Positions 28,201 to 29,001 of a DNA stretch of 29,001 nucleotides are shown here, in pieces. Each line of letters opens with the position of its first letter. Position 1 is the first letter of the stretch. The notes under the pieces are model-generated. The model had not been told where the DNA came from, did no database searches, and saw only the letters and a list, made by a program, of their open reading frames with translations. Location of the stretch: positions 1-29,001 of IMG/VR virus record IMGVR_UViG_3300007735_000579, one strand, 5' to 3'. The position numbers were made by a program, and so were the translations under genes. Source of the stretch: a virus.

Positions 28201-29001
28201 CTAGTCCAGGACCTCGGTCTCATTCACGCCCGCGGGGATCTCTTCGACATCCGGGGCGAAGCCGACGATCGCCTCCATGCTGCACCGACAGTTGATGTCC
28301 TCGCCCGGTTCGCCCATTTGCCCGGGGGCCGGGCCGGAAGCCCCGGACACCGAGACGAAGTTCTCGCCGATCGGCACCCGCTGATCATGGAGGATCGCGT
28401 GGGTTTCGCGGGTCCGGTCGTCGAGGGCCGCGAGCCACACCTTAGCCTGAACGTTGCCCGACTGCCGGAAGCCTTCCTCGAGGCCCCCGTTGTATGCCCC
28501 GATGACCTCGGTCCGGGCGATCATCTCGGCCCGCTCAGGCCGGAAGGCCGGGAGGTCTTGGACGATCTCGACGAGGTTGTCGATGCTTGTCCCGGCTTCC
28601 ATCGCCCGGGATAGCTTGGTCTTGAGTTCCCGCCACGCGGAGTCCGCAACCTGCTCGACGAAGCGTTGTTCGCGACGGCGGAGCCACCGTTCCGCCTGCG
28701 GGTTTCGCACGTCGAACGAGATCCCGACCCGGGCCTTCAGCAGACCAGACCGTCCCCCCGCGGCGAAAGCCCGGTCGATGACCGGGAACGTCGTCCGGTA
28801 GGCGTCGGCGATGAAGTCCCGGTTCTCGTCGTCCTCGTCAAGGTCCAGGTCCCCGGCGTCGGCCTTCGTGGTCCCCCGGATCTTGGCCGAATAATGCGCG
28901 ATGAGTCCCTCTTGGACATCCCGTACCGCCGAGGTCATCGACCGCTCGAACGGACGGACCGCCCGGTCCCGGGCCGTCATCGCCGCACGATGAAGGACGG
29001 A
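28201..29001 (-). CDS. MuF-like minor head protein, N-terminus beyond right edge
   Basis: Frame is open from the right window edge; an ATG at 28980 lacks an RBS, so the true start is probably outside. The C-terminal part holds the MuF/SPP1 gp7 signature: PAFRPERAEMIARTEVIGAY, then AALDDRTRETHAILHDQRV, then PGEDINCRCSMEAIVGF (the DdRTr..H and CRC elements). These minor head proteins associate with portal and DNA inside the head. A portal gene is expected just upstream, or the two could be fused. The stop TAG directly precedes the ATG of the protease gene. Confidence 0.88.
   Translation of the reverse strand, partial: SVLHRAAMTARDRAVRPFERSMTSAVRDVQEGLIAHYSAKIRGTTKADAGDLDLDEDDENRDFIADAYRTTFPVIDRAFAAGGRSGLLKARVGISFDVRNPQAERWLRRREQRFVEQVADSAWRELKTKLSRAMEAGTSIDNLVEIVQDLPAFRPERAEMIARTEVIGAYNGGLEEGFRQSGNVQAKVWLAALDDRTRETHAILHDQRVPIGENFVSVSGASGPAPGQMGEPGEDINCRCSMEAIVGFAPDVEEIPAGVNETEVLD

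Noticed and set aside
1-29001. CRISPR array, insertion sequence, integrase or attachment site
   Set aside because: No regular repeat-spacer pattern, transposase motif, recombinase motif or tRNA gene was seen on either strand.

Overview
This window is a tightly packed tailed-phage (siphovirus-type) or prophage segment with high G+C. Every gene I can support lies on the minus strand, so the map is best read from right to left. The calls rest on an HK97-type head module, a long tape measure protein, a tail-chaperone frameshift pair, a hub and fibre, and no sheath or contractile baseplate genes. Codon use strongly favours G or C at third positions (GAG, AAG, CTC, GTC, ATC, CGG), and ribosome-binding sites are bacterial (GGAGG type). 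No integrase, tRNA, rRNA or CRISPR was seen. The host cannot be told from the sequence.

Head and connector (about 29001 to 22400): MuF-like minor head protein (open at the right edge), a large multidomain prohead protease, HK97-fold major capsid protein, two small capsid-surface or decoration candidates, a gp6-like connector, an HK97 gp10-like protein, a tail-terminator-like protein and two small proteins. Tail (22400 to 13459): two tandem homologous tail-tube-type proteins, tail assembly chaperone G with a -1 frameshift extension T (GGGAAAC slippery heptamer), tape measure protein, hub protein and a large fibre with carbohydrate-binding-type folds. Lysis (13448 to 12461): coiled-coil/membrane XhlA-like protein, M15 peptidase endolysin and a two-helix holin candidate, followed by a hairpin-rich gene-free stretch.

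Regulation and replication (12137 to 4349): a small helix-turn-helix protein with an operator-like palindrome over its ribosome-binding site, several small proteins, a zinc/winged-helix protein, a possible sliding-clamp-like protein, a three-zinc-knuckle protein, a Cas4/RecB-like Fe-S nuclease fused to a HIRAN domain, an ssDNA-binding-type protein and a Prim-Pol/D5 primase-helicase. Packaging and recombination (4352 to 1): small zinc-ribbon proteins, a RusA-type resolvase with an altered active site, terminase small subunit, a DNA methyltransferase, a tiny membrane protein and the terminase large subunit, which runs off the left edge. Because terminase exits at the left and MuF enters at the right, only the end of TerL, the portal and the start of MuF seem to be missing. 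The window may therefore be nearly a whole circularly permuted genome.

Genes are joined by 1- or 4-base stop/start overlaps (ATGA, GTGA, TTGA, TAATG, TGATG), so translational coupling probably sets protein ratios. The most unusual features are the nuclease-HIRAN fusion, hairpins that show a GAAGGAG or AGAAGGA loop at ribosome-binding sites, a half-site shared by two control regions, the paired tail-tube paralogues, and a perfect 12-bp inverted repeat inside the methyltransferase gene.
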